Assembly (NCBI RefSeq): GCF_002009015.1
Contig: NZ_LZDE01000324.1
Coordinates: 1-43,824, forward strand
Reading direction: 5' to 3'
Length of the DNA stretch: 43,824 nt
From: Microbulbifer mangrovi
GTDB taxonomy: Bacteria > Pseudomonadota > Gammaproteobacteria > Pseudomonadales > Cellvibrionaceae
Positions within the stretch are counted from its first letter, which is position 1. Every line of letters starts with the position of its first letter. The notes below the pieces were generated by a model that worked only from the letters and a program-made list of their open reading frames with translations, had not been told where the DNA came from and did no database searches. The translations under genes were made by a program, and so were the position numbers. Positions 26,958 to 35,820 of the stretch are shown here, piece by piece.

Positions 26958-28574
26958 ATGGATACAGCGGATGCCGAGCTGCGTTGTTCGGAAAGCAGTG
27001 TCGACGCGGAGGCGTTGGTTTCGGGCAGCTACATGCTGGTACCACACGGGTTTGCGGCGGGTAACCGAATACAAGTCTGGGTTGGGGGGCACGATGTGGC
27101 GTCCGTGGGGCGACTGTGGCTGCGCAGTGAGCCACTGGTGCCACAGAGCGCGGAGATTCCCTCCGACGTATCCGGCTGTCGTGATGTCCCGCTGCAACTG
27201 GAACCGCAGGCGCAAGGACTTCGCTACACCCTGGTGACAATACCTACAGCTCCCGGCTGTCATTACCGGCTGTCTCTCTGGCAGAGTCAAAACGGCGAAC
27301 AGCGCAAGCTCGCGGAGGCAGACTGTCGCGGCAGGCCGAATTCACTCGCCAGTGCCTTCAATGTCTGGTACGGCACTTGCTTCTACCGCAATGTGGATCA
27401 CGGTGCGCTGGAAGAGGCATTTTCCGCGCTGCCCGAATCTGCGCGTCCGGACGTGTCTTTCCTGGGCGGCGACCAGGTGTATCTGGATACCGCTTTCTCA
27501 AATACGGGATTTACCTTTACCCCGGGATTCAGTACGCGCAATTTTTCCCCGCTCGCGCTGCGCTCCGATGGCGCCATCCGTCGGCTGCTCAACAAGATAT
27601 TTGCGCGGGAATACCGGGAGACTTGGGGGGGCGGACTGAGTAAGTTACTGCGCTCGGGTAATCACTATTTTCTCGCTGGGGACCATGAGTTCTGGAACGA
27701 TTACCCCAATCCCCCGGGATTCCTGCCGGTACTTTGGTCATCCAGGGTGCGGCGGATCTGGGATGACTGCGCGCGCCAGCTATTCAATGCCTACCAGCTA
27801 CCGCACGGGCGCGGGGCGAACCAGTTTGATATCGGCGAAGAGTTGAGTTTTTTCGTTCTCGATACCCGCTTGCAGCGCGGTCGCGGCCGGGACAGCAACT
27901 TTACCGACCCGGCTACCCTGCAGCAGCTGGAAGACTGGCTGCAGGGACTGAAGGCCCCCGGGGTACTGGTGCTTCCTGCACCGCTGCTCACCCGATGGCA
28001 GTTTCGTGCGGGGGGAATCGGGCGTGCGCTGCGAGTGACATTAGGGTTTGGTGATCACTCCCTCGCGGATACCGGTCAGTACCAGGCGCTGGTGCGCGCG
28101 CTGAATGCTTGTCGCCAGGATATGCTGATTCTCGCCGGGGATGTGCACTTCAGCCGCCTTGCGGAATTTGAGTTGAACGGTAAACAGGTGGTGGAGGTGG
28201 TCTCTTCCCCGCTGTCCTGTCTGCCGAGCGCGGCGGCTGTGCCGGAGCAGAAACCGGGATTCTTTCCCGATCGGCCCACCGACGATATTCGCGCAAAGGT
28301 GAACTATCTCGAGGCCGGCAGCACCCGCTCCACACTGCACGTGAAGTCTGGCAGCGAGCTGGGCAAAAGCGTCAGCAACAACAACTTTGTCACCCTGGGC
28401 TTTACCCGCGCGGATAATGGAATCTGCGTGCATATCCAGTGCTGGAATGTGAGCGCCAGGAATGAAGATGGCACTCCGGCCGTGGACTGGGAGAGCCGCC
28501 ATGTCTTGTTGCACCGTCGTCAGGCAGAAACCCGCTGCGATACAGGCGTGACCGCAGTACAAGTGTCGATATAA
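26958..28574 (+). CDS. PhoD-like metallophosphatase
   Basis: The 538-residue protein has the PhoD-type metal sites in order: YGTCFYRN (about 137-144), SFLGGDQVYLDTAF, YFLAGDHEFWNDY, FFVLDTRLQRGRGRD and LILAGDVHFSRLAEF, with a beta-rich N-terminal domain of about 120 residues. PhoD enzymes are phosphomonoesterases or phosphodiesterases that normally need Ca and Fe. No Tat or Sec signal is present, so unlike classical PhoD it should be cytoplasmic. It is divergent from mtfA with a 125-base gap and followed 28 bases later by the DASS transporter, probably one transcript. Substrate unknown. Confidence 0.88.
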   Translation: MDTADAELRCSESSVDAEALVSGSYMLVPHGFAAGNRIQVWVGGHDVASVGRLWLRSEPLVPQSAEIPSDVSGCRDVPLQLEPQAQGLRYTLVTIPTAPGCHYRLSLWQSQNGEQRKLAEADCRGRPNSLASAFNVWYGTCFYRNVDHGALEEAFSALPESARPDVSFLGGDQVYLDTAFSNTGFTFTPGFSTRNFSPLALRSDGAIRRLLNKIFAREYRETWGGGLSKLLRSGNHYFLAGDHEFWNDYPNPPGFLPVLWSSRVRRIWDDCARQLFNAYQLPHGRGANQFDIGEELSFFVLDTRLQRGRGRDSNFTDPATLQQLEDWLQGLKAPGVLVLPAPLLTRWQFRAGGIGRALRVTLGFGDHSLADTGQYQALVRALNACRQDMLILAGDVHFSRLAEFELNGKQVVEVVSSPLSCLPSAAAVPEQKPGFFPDRPTDDIRAKVNYLEAGSTRSTLHVKSGSELGKSVSNNNFVTLGFTRADNGICVHIQCWNVSARNEDGTPAVDWESRHVLLHRRQAETRCDTGVTAVQVSI

Positions 28575-28602
28575 GAAAAAGTAGAATAGCGAATTATTCA
28601 TC

Positions 28603-29973
28603 ATGACCAGACAACTGTTTATTCCCCTCGGCCCGGTTATCGCGGTCGTTTTCTATTTTTTCGTGAAGTCGCTGGGGATGCCGTATTTACCCGCAGTGAC
28701 TGCAGCAATTACCGTGCTTACTGTGGTCTGGTGGATAACCGAGGCGCTGCCCATTCCGGCAACCTCCATTGTGCCGTTTGTACTGCTGCCCCTGTTCGGC
28801 GTAGCCGATCACAAGCTGGTGGCATCGTCCCTGGGCAGCCACGTGATCTTGTTATTGATGGGCGCCTTCATGCTGTCCAAGGCGCTGGAAAAAAGCGGTG
28901 CCCACGAGCGACTCGCCCTGTATATGCTCAAGGTGGTGGGTATTTCCAGTGGCCGGCGTCTGGTGCTGGGGTTCATGCTGGCAGCGGGGCTGCTGAGTAT
29001 GTGGATATCCAACACGGCCACCACCCTGATGATGCTTCCCATCGCACTGGCGATTCTCTCCCGCGCGGATAACCACCGATTGACCGTGGCCCTGATACTG
29101 GGGATTGCCTATGCAGCGAGTCTCGGCGGTGTGGGTAGCCCGCTGGGTACGCCGCCCAATGTGATCTTCATGGGGATTTATGAAGAGCTCACCGGGCGAG
29201 AATTCAGTTTTGCGCGCTGGATGAAAATCGGTTTGCCCGTGGTATTGATCACGTTGCCGATCATGGCCTTGTGGCTGACCCGGGGGATTCATTTGCAAAA
29301 GGCCCTCGAGCCGCCCACGGTCGGTGCATGGCGGGCAGAAGAGGTGCGCACCTTGATGGTTTTCGGGGTCGCAATCCTATTCTGGGTAACCCGCAATGAA
29401 CCCTTCGGTGGCTGGAGCGATTTGCTCGGTATAGCCGATGCGGGTGATAGCACGGTAGCGCTGGCTGCGGTAGTGCTGATGTTTATCGTACCCAATGGAA
29501 AGGGCGGGCGACTACTGGACTGGAAGACTGCCGAAAGTATTCCCTGGGGGATGTTGTTGCTGTTTGCCGGGGGGATCGCCATTGCCAAGGGATTCGCTGC
29601 TTCCGGTCTCAGCGAGATGATGGGGCAGGGGCTTAACTTCCTCACGGCCATGCCACTGTGGCTTATGCTGGTTTTATTGTGCCTGTCGGTCACCTTCCTT
29701 ACGGAGATCACCAGCAATACCGCGACCGCCACTTTGCTGATGCCGATTCTCGCGGTTGTGGCCACTACGGCCGGGTTTGATCCCATGGTGTTGATGATCC
29801 CCGCTGCCATGTGTGCCAGCTGTGCGTTTATGCTCCCGGTCGCCACCGCACCCAATGCGATTGCCTACGGCACCGGTAAACTGCGAATCCAGGAAATGGT
29901 GAGAGAGGGCGTAGTGCTGAGCGTACTGGCCTCTCTTATTATCGCCGGGGTGTGTTGGGTAATGTTGGTGTAG
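28603..29973 (+). CDS. DASS-family (SLC13) sodium/anion symporter
   Basis: A 456-residue inner-membrane protein with about eleven hydrophobic segments. It shows both SNT motifs that bind sodium and substrate in this family: MWISNTATTLMMLPIALAIL (about 126-145) and LTEITSNTATATLLMPILA (about 366-384), together with GVGSPLGTPPNVIFMGI. Family members import di- or tricarboxylates, or sulfate, with sodium. The substrate is not readable, though succinate-type dicarboxylates are likely. It is 28 bases after the PhoD-like gene. No good ribosome site precedes ATG 28603, so coupling may matter. Confidence 0.92.
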   Translation: MTRQLFIPLGPVIAVVFYFFVKSLGMPYLPAVTAAITVLTVVWWITEALPIPATSIVPFVLLPLFGVADHKLVASSLGSHVILLLMGAFMLSKALEKSGAHERLALYMLKVVGISSGRRLVLGFMLAAGLLSMWISNTATTLMMLPIALAILSRADNHRLTVALILGIAYAASLGGVGSPLGTPPNVIFMGIYEELTGREFSFARWMKIGLPVVLITLPIMALWLTRGIHLQKALEPPTVGAWRAEEVRTLMVFGVAILFWVTRNEPFGGWSDLLGIADAGDSTVALAAVVLMFIVPNGKGGRLLDWKTAESIPWGMLLLFAGGIAIAKGFAASGLSEMMGQGLNFLTAMPLWLMLVLLCLSVTFLTEITSNTATATLLMPILAVVATTAGFDPMVLMIPAAMCASCAFMLPVATAPNAIAYGTGKLRIQEMVREGVVLSVLASLIIAGVCWVMLV

Positions 29974-30154
29974 CTTAAAATCTATGCGGTGCTTTGTGCT
30001 GTAAGAGATTGCTTTTTCACTCTATTTATCTGCTGTTGGCTCTGCGGCTGAATGATTGTTCGGGTGGCGTTGTGCGGTGACCAAGTCCTTGATCTATAAC
30101 CTTGAATTGGGTTTCCTAGGTGGTTTCGTATCAACCCCGCAGGGACATTCAATA

Positions 30155-32326
30155 ATGAAAAAACTATCCATACTGGCGGTGGCCGGCGTGCTGGCCGCGT
30201 GCTCGGGCGAATCTCCGGAGGTCTCCCAGTCCATGAGCGAAGTGCAGGCGGAAAACCCCAGCGCATCCGCTGTGCTGGCTTATCCACAAACCCGCAAGGA
30301 TGACGTTATCGACAGTTATTTCGGCAATGAAGTAGCGGATCCTTATCGCTGGCTGGAAGACGACCGCAGCGAGGAAACCGAAGCCTGGGTTAAAGCCCAG
30401 AACAAAGTGACCTTCAGCTACCTGGATCAGATCCCCTACCGGGAAAACCTGAAGCAGCGCCTGGAAACCCTGTGGAACTACGAAAAGGTTGGCTCCCCGT
30501 TCAAGGAAGGGGACTACACCTATTTCTACCGCAACGACGGATTGCAGAATCAGTATGTGGTCTGGCGCAAGAAGGGAGATGGCGAAGCAGAAATCTTCCT
30601 CGACCCCAATACCTTCAGTGAAGACGGCACCACTTCCCTGGCTACCCTGAAGTTTTCCAAAGACGGTTCCATTGCGGCCTATTCGGTATCCGAAGGTGGC
30701 AGTGACTGGCGCAAGATCTATGTGATCGATGCGGAGACTAAACAGGTTCTTGAAGAACCGCTGGTCGACGTGAAGTTCTCTGGCATCTCCTGGAAGGGTA
30801 ACGAAGGTTTCTACTACTCGAGCTACGATAAGCCCGAGGGCAGTGAGCTTTCCGCCAAAACTGACCAGCACAAACTGTATTACCACAAGCTGGGGCAGGC
30901 TCAGTCCAAAGACGCGCTGGTATTCGGCGGGTCTGAAGAGCAGAAGCGTCGCTATGTATCTGGCTACGTGACCGAAGATGATCGCTACCTGGTGATCTCC
31001 GGGGCAACCTCTACTTCCGGCAACGATCTGTTTATCCGCGATCTCACTAAGACCGATGCGCCGCTGGTACCGGTGCTGACCGACTTCGATTCCGATACCT
31101 ATGTGATTGATAACCTGGACAGCAAGCTGTTCCTGGTCACCAACCGTGATGCGCCGAACAAGAAAGTGGTTACCGTGGATGCCGCCAATCCGACCCCGGA
31201 CAACTGGCAGGACTTCATCCCGGAAACCGAGAATGTGCTGACCGCATCTACCGGTGGTGGCTACTTCTTCGCAGAATATATGGTGGATGCCCTGTCGCGG
31301 GTGTACCAGTACGATTACAACGGCAAGCGTGTGCGGGAAATTTCCTTGCCGGGACCGGGCAGCGTGTCCTCTCCCAGCGGCAAGCGTGAAGACAAAACCC
31401 TGTATTACTCGTTTACCAACTACAAAACGCCGTCCACTATCTTTGCGTTTGATGTAGAGAAAGGCGAATCCGGTGTTTACCGCGAATCCGGAGCAAAGTT
31501 TGATCCGGCCGCGTACGAATCCGAACAGGTGTTCTTTACCTCCAAGGATGGCACCAAGGTGCCGATGCTGATCACCTATAAAAAGGGTCTCGAGCTGAAT
31601 GGCAAGAACCCGACCATCCTGTATGGCTACGGCGGTTTCAATGTCAGCCTGACCCCATCGTTCAGCATTGCCAACGCGGTATGGCTGGAGCTGGGCGGTG
31701 TGTACGCGGTTCCCAACCTGCGCGGCGGTGGTGAGTACGGCAAGCGCTGGCACGATGCGGGTACCAAGCTGCAGAAGCAGAATGTGTTTGATGATTTTAT
31801 CGCTGCAGGTGAATACCTGATTGAACAGGGCTATACGTCCAGTGACTATCTGGCGATTCGCGGCGGTTCCAACGGCGGCCTGCTGGTGGGTGCGGTAATG
31901 ACCCAGCGCCCGGATCTGGTAAAAGTGGCACTGCCTGCCGTGGGTGTGATGGACATGCTGCGCTACCACACCTTCACCGCTGGCGCTGGCTGGGCATACG
32001 ATTACGGCACCGCCGAGCAGAGCGAGGAGATGTTCGAGTACCTGAAAGGTTACTCCCCGGTACACAATGTGAATGCGGGCGTATCCTACCCGGCCACCCT
32101 GGTGACCACTGCGGATCACGATGATCGCGTGGTACCGGCGCACTCCTTCAAGTTTGCCGCCGAACTGCAGTCGAAGCAGAACGGCGCTGCACCGACCCTG
32201 ATTCGCATCGAGACCAATGCCGGTCATGGAGCGGGCACGCCGGTATCAAAGACCATTGAGCAGTACGCGGATATCTTCGGCTTCACCCTGTTCAACATGG
32301 GCGTTTCCGAACTGCCCGGCAGTTGA
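30155..32326 (+). CDS. Prolyl oligopeptidase family (S9A) lipoprotein
   Basis: Prolyl oligopeptidases cut small peptides after proline. The product is 723 residues, with a lipoprotein signal [16 protein letters not shown] (lipobox cysteine at 16), the N-terminal propeller entry [30 protein letters not shown], and an alpha/beta-hydrolase domain with nucleophile S572 in [12 protein letters not shown], acid in [10 protein letters not shown] (656-657) and histidine H691 in NAGHGAGTP. The open frame begins earlier (30056), but ATG 30155 gives the proper signal and has CAGGGAC upstream. It is expected in the periplasm or at the outer membrane and complements the M2 peptidase. Monocistronic, with its own terminator. 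Confidence 0.95.
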   Translation: MKKLSILAVAGVLAACSGESPEVSQSMSEVQAENPSASAVLAYPQTRKDDVIDSYFGNEVADPYRWLEDDRSEETEAWVKAQNKVTFSYLDQIPYRENLKQRLETLWNYEKVGSPFKEGDYTYFYRNDGLQNQYVVWRKKGDGEAEIFLDPNTFSEDGTTSLATLKFSKDGSIAAYSVSEGGSDWRKIYVIDAETKQVLEEPLVDVKFSGISWKGNEGFYYSSYDKPEGSELSAKTDQHKLYYHKLGQAQSKDALVFGGSEEQKRRYVSGYVTEDDRYLVISGATSTSGNDLFIRDLTKTDAPLVPVLTDFDSDTYVIDNLDSKLFLVTNRDAPNKKVVTVDAANPTPDNWQDFIPETENVLTASTGGGYFFAEYMVDALSRVYQYDYNGKRVREISLPGPGSVSSPSGKREDKTLYYSFTNYKTPSTIFAFDVEKGESGVYRESGAKFDPAAYESEQVFFTSKDGTKVPMLITYKKGLELNGKNPTILYGYGGFNVSLTPSFSIANAVWLELGGVYAVPNLRGGGEYGKRWHDAGTKLQKQNVFDDFIAAGEYLIEQGYTSSDYLAIRGGSNGGLLVGAVMTQRPDLVKVALPAVGVMDMLRYHTFTAGAGWAYDYGTAEQSEEMFEYLKGYSPVHNVNAGVSYPATLVTTADHDDRVVPAHSFKFAAELQSKQNGAAPTLIRIETNAGHGAGTPVSKTIEQYADIFGFTLFNMGVSELPGS

Positions 32327-32350
32327 TCCTCGATCTGTTGCTACCATTAA

Positions 32351-32374
32351 AAAGCCCGGCTTATGCCGGGCTTT
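32351..32374. terminator. Terminator after the prolyl oligopeptidase gene
   Basis: AAAGCCCGGC (32351-32360), loop TTAT, GCCGGGCTTT (32365-32374): a perfect 10-base-pair stem including its A and T ends, followed by GTCATTTTT. The A-run on the left gives a T-run on the minus strand too, so it can work in both directions. Confidence 0.82.
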
Positions 32375-32506
32375 GTCATTTTTCAGGCATCAGTATCGGG
32401 CACAATGCTGGTTGGGGTACCCCGTGCCCCGGATTCCACTTATGATGCAGAACTGACCAGTCTAATACCCAGATGTTCCACTGCAGCCGAAGTAGCAAGC
32501 AGACCT

Positions 32507-33391
32507 ATGTCACTACAGATTCAACTCAATGCCCGCCCGGCGATACTGCCGTTGTATTTCCGTGCACTCACCGCGCGCAAACGGCGACAGGTGTCTGGCG
32601 GGGGAGAGGCGGTACTCGCCACGGTACGTCTGCAGCAACAGGCGATTGACGCCGCCCACCTGCAGGAGTATCGCGAGGTCTGCGGTTTCGGGGGCGCTGC
32701 GTCGGTACCGGCGACTTACCCATTCGTACTCGCCATGCCCCTGCATTTAAAGCTGCTGGTTTCCGATGCCTTTCCTTTCCCGGTTTTGGGGGTGGTGCAT
32801 GTACGCAATCAGATCACCCAGTACCGGAAGCTACAGGAAAGCGACCGACTGGAAATCCAGTGTGAGCTGGGTGCGCCGGCAGCGGTTAAGCGGGGATATG
32901 AGTTCGACCTTGTTACGCGGGTCTATGTGTCGGGCGAGCTGGTCTGGGAGGGCGTGAGCACGCTGCTGGCGAGAACGGCGCACCGCAGCCCTGTTCGTTC
33001 TGTGCGGGCCGTCGCGGAACGCAGCGACTTTGAAGCCAGCACCGCCATAGATTGGCAGGTGCCGGCGGATATTGGCAGGCGTTATGCCCGGGTATCCGGT
33101 GACCGAAACCCGATTCACTTGTTTGCGTCTACAGCGAAAATATTCGGTTTTACCCGTGCCATTGCCCACGGTATGTGGCTGAAGGCGCACTGTCTTGCTG
33201 CACTGGAAGCGACTGCACCTGCAGACCCGCTGTTTGACCGGTTCCGTTTCAGTGTCGAGTTTAAAAAGCCGGTACTGTTGCCTTCGCAGGTGTCCCTGTT
33301 ACACGCTCGGGATGACGATTTTTTGCAGTTCAGTCTCACTGGTGAAGATACCCGGCGCGCGCATCTCTGTGGTCGAATTGAGGCCATCTAG
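32507..33391 (+). CDS. MaoC-like hydratase/dehydratase
   Basis: The 294-residue protein carries two hot-dog halves, with the MaoC hydratase motif in the second: GRRYARVSGDRNPIHLFASTAKIFGFTRAIAHGMWLKAHCLAALE, in which the Asp and His of the D-x4-H hydratase site are present. In the family these act on 2-enoyl-CoA or acyl-carrier thioesters; no neighbouring fatty-acid gene narrows the substrate. ATG 32507 is chosen because upstream residues of the open frame (from 32363) lie in the terminator and have no homology. The ribosome site is weak. Confidence 0.85.
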   Translation: MSLQIQLNARPAILPLYFRALTARKRRQVSGGGEAVLATVRLQQQAIDAAHLQEYREVCGFGGAASVPATYPFVLAMPLHLKLLVSDAFPFPVLGVVHVRNQITQYRKLQESDRLEIQCELGAPAAVKRGYEFDLVTRVYVSGELVWEGVSTLLARTAHRSPVRSVRAVAERSDFEASTAIDWQVPADIGRRYARVSGDRNPIHLFASTAKIFGFTRAIAHGMWLKAHCLAALEATAPADPLFDRFRFSVEFKKPVLLPSQVSLLHARDDDFLQFSLTGEDTRRAHLCGRIEAI

Positions 33392-33475
33392 CCTGCTATT
33401 GGCTGTTTGCGTAAACTCGGGCCCGTCCCAGGCAGGTCGGGGCGTTGACCAGGTGAGTGTGCTTAAGGAGTGAGA

Positions 33476-33988
33476 GTGGATTCTGAAATCCGGCAATTGG
33501 CAGCCAGTCTGGGGCGTGTGCTCCAGAGTCTCGGCTGGAAAGTGACTGCCGCCGAGTCGTGTACTGGTGGTGCCGTTGCCGCGGCGATTACCTCTGTGGC
33601 AGGGGCATCTGCCTGGTTTGAGGGCTCGGTGGTGTCCTACGCGGATCGCATCAAGCGAGATTTCCTCAGCGTCGATCAGAAAGACCTGGAGGAACTCGGT
33701 GCGGTCAGTGAGTCGGTTGTACGCCAGATGGCGGTAGGCGTGTTCAATCGCCTGGATGCAAATCTGGCGGTAGCGGTGAGCGGTATCGCCGGACCCGATG
33801 GCGGTACAGAGGAGAAGCCAGTGGGCACCGTGTGGATCGCGTGGGCGCATGGCGAGGGTCAGGAGCCTGTTACGGTGGATGCCCGCTGTATGCATTTCTC
33901 CGGTAGCCGTGCAGAAATCCAGACGCAGACCGTGGTCGCGGCGCTGCAGGGACTGCTGGATATTGCCGAGTCTCACCGCACCAACTAA
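33476..33988 (+). CDS. pncC: Nicotinamide-nucleotide amidohydrolase (CinA C-terminal family)
   Basis: PncC deamidates NMN to NaMN in the pyridine-nucleotide cycle. The 170-residue protein is the stand-alone CinA C-terminal domain: GWKVTAAESCTGGAVAAAITSVAGASAWFEGSVVSYAD, then AVSGIAGPDGGTEEKPVGTVWIAW. GTG 33476 is preferred over the GTG at 33470 because AAGGAG at 33465-33470 would overlap the latter. The gene is directly upstream of recA, the classical cinA-recA order, but recA has its own SOS-box promoter. Confidence 0.93.
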   Translation: MDSEIRQLAASLGRVLQSLGWKVTAAESCTGGAVAAAITSVAGASAWFEGSVVSYADRIKRDFLSVDQKDLEELGAVSESVVRQMAVGVFNRLDANLAVAVSGIAGPDGGTEEKPVGTVWIAWAHGEGQEPVTVDARCMHFSGSRAEIQTQTVVAALQGLLDIAESHRTN

Positions 33989-34053
33989 TTTATGTGACCG
34001 CTGAATTCAGGTGTCGTGGAGCAATCCCCCGGCACCGACCATCAATTCCGGAT

Positions 34054-34073
34054 TACTGGTTGCTTATACAGTA
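34054..34073. promoter_or_regulatory. LexA (SOS) box of recA
   Basis: TACTGGTTGCTTATACAGTA has the E. coli recA box form (TACTG-N10-CAGTA); the core is CTGG-N8-ACAG, one base off CTGT-N8-ACAG. It begins 73 bases ahead of the recA start and overlaps a TATACA -10-like element at 34065-34070. Predicted to bind LexA. Confidence 0.82.
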
Positions 34074-34126
34074 ATTTTTCTCTAAGCTCCCTCCCATAAC
34101 CAATCTTCAAGCACACGGGAAGGGTC

Positions 34127-35155
34127 ATGGATTCCAACAAAGACAAGGCTTTACAGGCGGCGCTGTCACAGATCGAGCGTCAGTTCGGCAAGGGCACCGT
34201 CATGCGTATGGGGGATAAAGAGCGCGCGCGTATCCCCGCGATCTCCACTGGCTCCCTCGGCCTGGACGTGGCACTCGGCATAGGCGGTCTGCCCCGCGGC
34301 CGTATTGTTGAGATTTATGGCCCGGAATCCTCCGGTAAAACTACCCTGACCCTGCAGGTGATTGCTGAAGCCCAGCGCAAGGGCGGTACCTGTGCCTTTG
34401 TGGACGCGGAGCACGCTCTGGATCCGATCTACGCTGAGAAGCTGGGTGTCAACGTCGACGAGCTGATCGTATCCCAGCCGGATACCGGTGAGCAGGCACT
34501 GGAAGTGGCCGATATGCTGGTGCGCTCCGGTGCCGTGGATGTACTGGTTGTCGACTCCGTTGCCGCACTGACCCCGCGCGCTGAGATCGAGGGTGAGATG
34601 GGTGATTCCCACGTCGGCCTGCAGGCGCGACTGATGTCCCAGGCGCTGCGTAAACTGACCGGTAACATCAAGAACACCAATACCCTGTGTGTATTCATTA
34701 ACCAGATCCGTATGAAGATCGGTGTGATGTTCGGCTCTCCGGAAACCACCACCGGCGGTAATGCACTGAAGTTTTACTCCTCCGTACGTCTGGACATCCG
34801 CCGTATCGGCTCTGTAAAAGAAGGCGACGAAGTGGTTGGCAACGAGACGCGGGTAAAGGTGGTCAAGAACAAAGTGGCGCCGCCATTCAAGCAGACCGAA
34901 TTCCAGATCATGTACGGCGAGGGGATCAACCTGCTGGGCGAGATCGTCGATTACGGTGTGAAGATGGGCCTGGTGGACAAGGCTGGTGCCTGGTACAGCT
35001 ACAAGGGCGACAAGATCGGTCAGGGCAAGGCCAATGCGGTCAAGTTCCTCAAGGAAAATACCGATATTCGCAACGATATCGAGTCCCAGCTGCGCGCCCA
35101 GCTGCTGGGTGACGTGGTTGCCGCGCCGGAAGAGCTGGAAGCCGCGGAAGACTGA
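34127..35155 (+). CDS. recA: Recombinase RecA
   Basis: A 342-residue ATPase for homologous recombination and the SOS response. It has Walker [11 protein letters not shown] (about 66-75), Walker [15 protein letters not shown], the DNA-binding L1/L2 regions ([24 protein letters not shown], then [20 protein letters not shown]) and a short acidic C-terminus. GGGAAGGG precedes ATG 34127. The upstream LexA box gives DNA-damage control. recX follows within 3 bases of the stop. Confidence 0.98.
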   Translation: MDSNKDKALQAALSQIERQFGKGTVMRMGDKERARIPAISTGSLGLDVALGIGGLPRGRIVEIYGPESSGKTTLTLQVIAEAQRKGGTCAFVDAEHALDPIYAEKLGVNVDELIVSQPDTGEQALEVADMLVRSGAVDVLVVDSVAALTPRAEIEGEMGDSHVGLQARLMSQALRKLTGNIKNTNTLCVFINQIRMKIGVMFGSPETTTGGNALKFYSSVRLDIRRIGSVKEGDEVVGNETRVKVVKNKVAPPFKQTEFQIMYGEGINLLGEIVDYGVKMGLVDKAGAWYSYKGDKIGQGKANAVKFLKENTDIRNDIESQLRAQLLGDVVAAPEELEAAED

Positions 35156-35157
35156 TT

Positions 35158-35721
35158 TTGTCTTTCCCCCAAGATACTGTCGGCGGCGGGGCAAACTTGC
35201 CGTCGACAGACTCCCCCCAAGATACTCCATCACCTGCCGAAGCCTTCCAGGCGCTGTTCAATAGCGTATTGGAATTACTTTCCCGTCGCGAACACTCCTG
35301 TCAGGAGTTACGCCAGAAACTTGCCGCCAAGCATCCGCATGCGGATTTTGATGCCGTAGTGGAGCGTCTGCAGGAACTCAATTATCAATCTGATCAGCGT
35401 TTTACCGAGGTGTTCTGTCGCTCGCGGGTGCAGCGGGGGCAGGGACCACTGCGTATCCGGCAGGAGTTGCAGCTGCGCGGTATACCCTCGACGATGATTC
35501 AGCTGGCGATGGATCAGCTGCAGGAGGAGGTGGACTGGTTTGAGCTGGCGCTGGAGCAGTTGCAGCGCAAGTTTCGGCGCCCGATGGATCCGGCGGCGCC
35601 CCGTGATCAGCAGATGAAAGAGCGGGCCCGGCGACAGCGATATCTCGCCTATCGGGGATTTTTTGGCGATGCTATCCAGTATGCCATTGCCGAGCTTGAT
35701 GCCGGCAATGTTGCAACTTGA
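35158..35721 (+). CDS. recX: RecA regulatory protein RecX
   Basis: RecX limits RecA filament growth. The 187-residue protein has the three-helix tandem repeats from about residue 29: AFQALFNSVLELLSRREHSCQELRQKLAAKHP, then FTEVFCRSRVQRGQGPLRIRQELQLRGI and the C-terminal RRQRYLAYRGFFGDAIQYAI. The first 28 residues are a poorly conserved S/P/G/D-rich lead. No ATG is available, so the start is TTG 35158 (two bases after the recA stop, GGAAG upstream) or TTG 35197. A 13-base direct repeat in this lead is noted in the findings. Co-transcribed with recA. Confidence 0.9.
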   Translation: MSFPQDTVGGGANLPSTDSPQDTPSPAEAFQALFNSVLELLSRREHSCQELRQKLAAKHPHADFDAVVERLQELNYQSDQRFTEVFCRSRVQRGQGPLRIRQELQLRGIPSTMIQLAMDQLQEEVDWFELALEQLQRKFRRPMDPAAPRDQQMKERARRQRYLAYRGFFGDAIQYAIAELDAGNVAT

Positions 35722-35736
35722 GGCATGGCGCCAGGA

Positions 35737-35761
35737 AGCCTGTATAGCGTATATACTGGCT
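35737..35761. promoter_or_regulatory. Imperfect 25-base palindrome upstream of glpK
   Basis: Starting AGCCTGTATA and ending TATACTGGCT, the two arms pair at nine of ten positions around a 5-base centre. It lies 59 bases before the glpK start. Candidate operator for a glycerol regulator, or a recX mRNA end hairpin (no T-run). Confidence 0.45.
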
Positions 35762-35820
35762 GAGGAATAAACGGTCGACACACTCAAGAAAGAATATTCA
35801 ATAAAGAATAGTGAGCCGCG

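Noticed and set aside
26833-27240. N-terminal extension of the MtfA frame
   Set aside because: The extra residues are proline- and arginine-rich, lie antisense to the PhoD-like gene, and do not match the family.
30164-32227. 687-residue open frame antisense to the prolyl oligopeptidase
   Set aside because: It mirrors a strongly supported gene, has no recognisable motif or ribosome site, and long antisense frames are common in GC-rich codon-biased genes.
34166-35233. 355-residue frame antisense to recA
   Set aside because: recA is unambiguous; the reverse frame is a codon-bias by-product.
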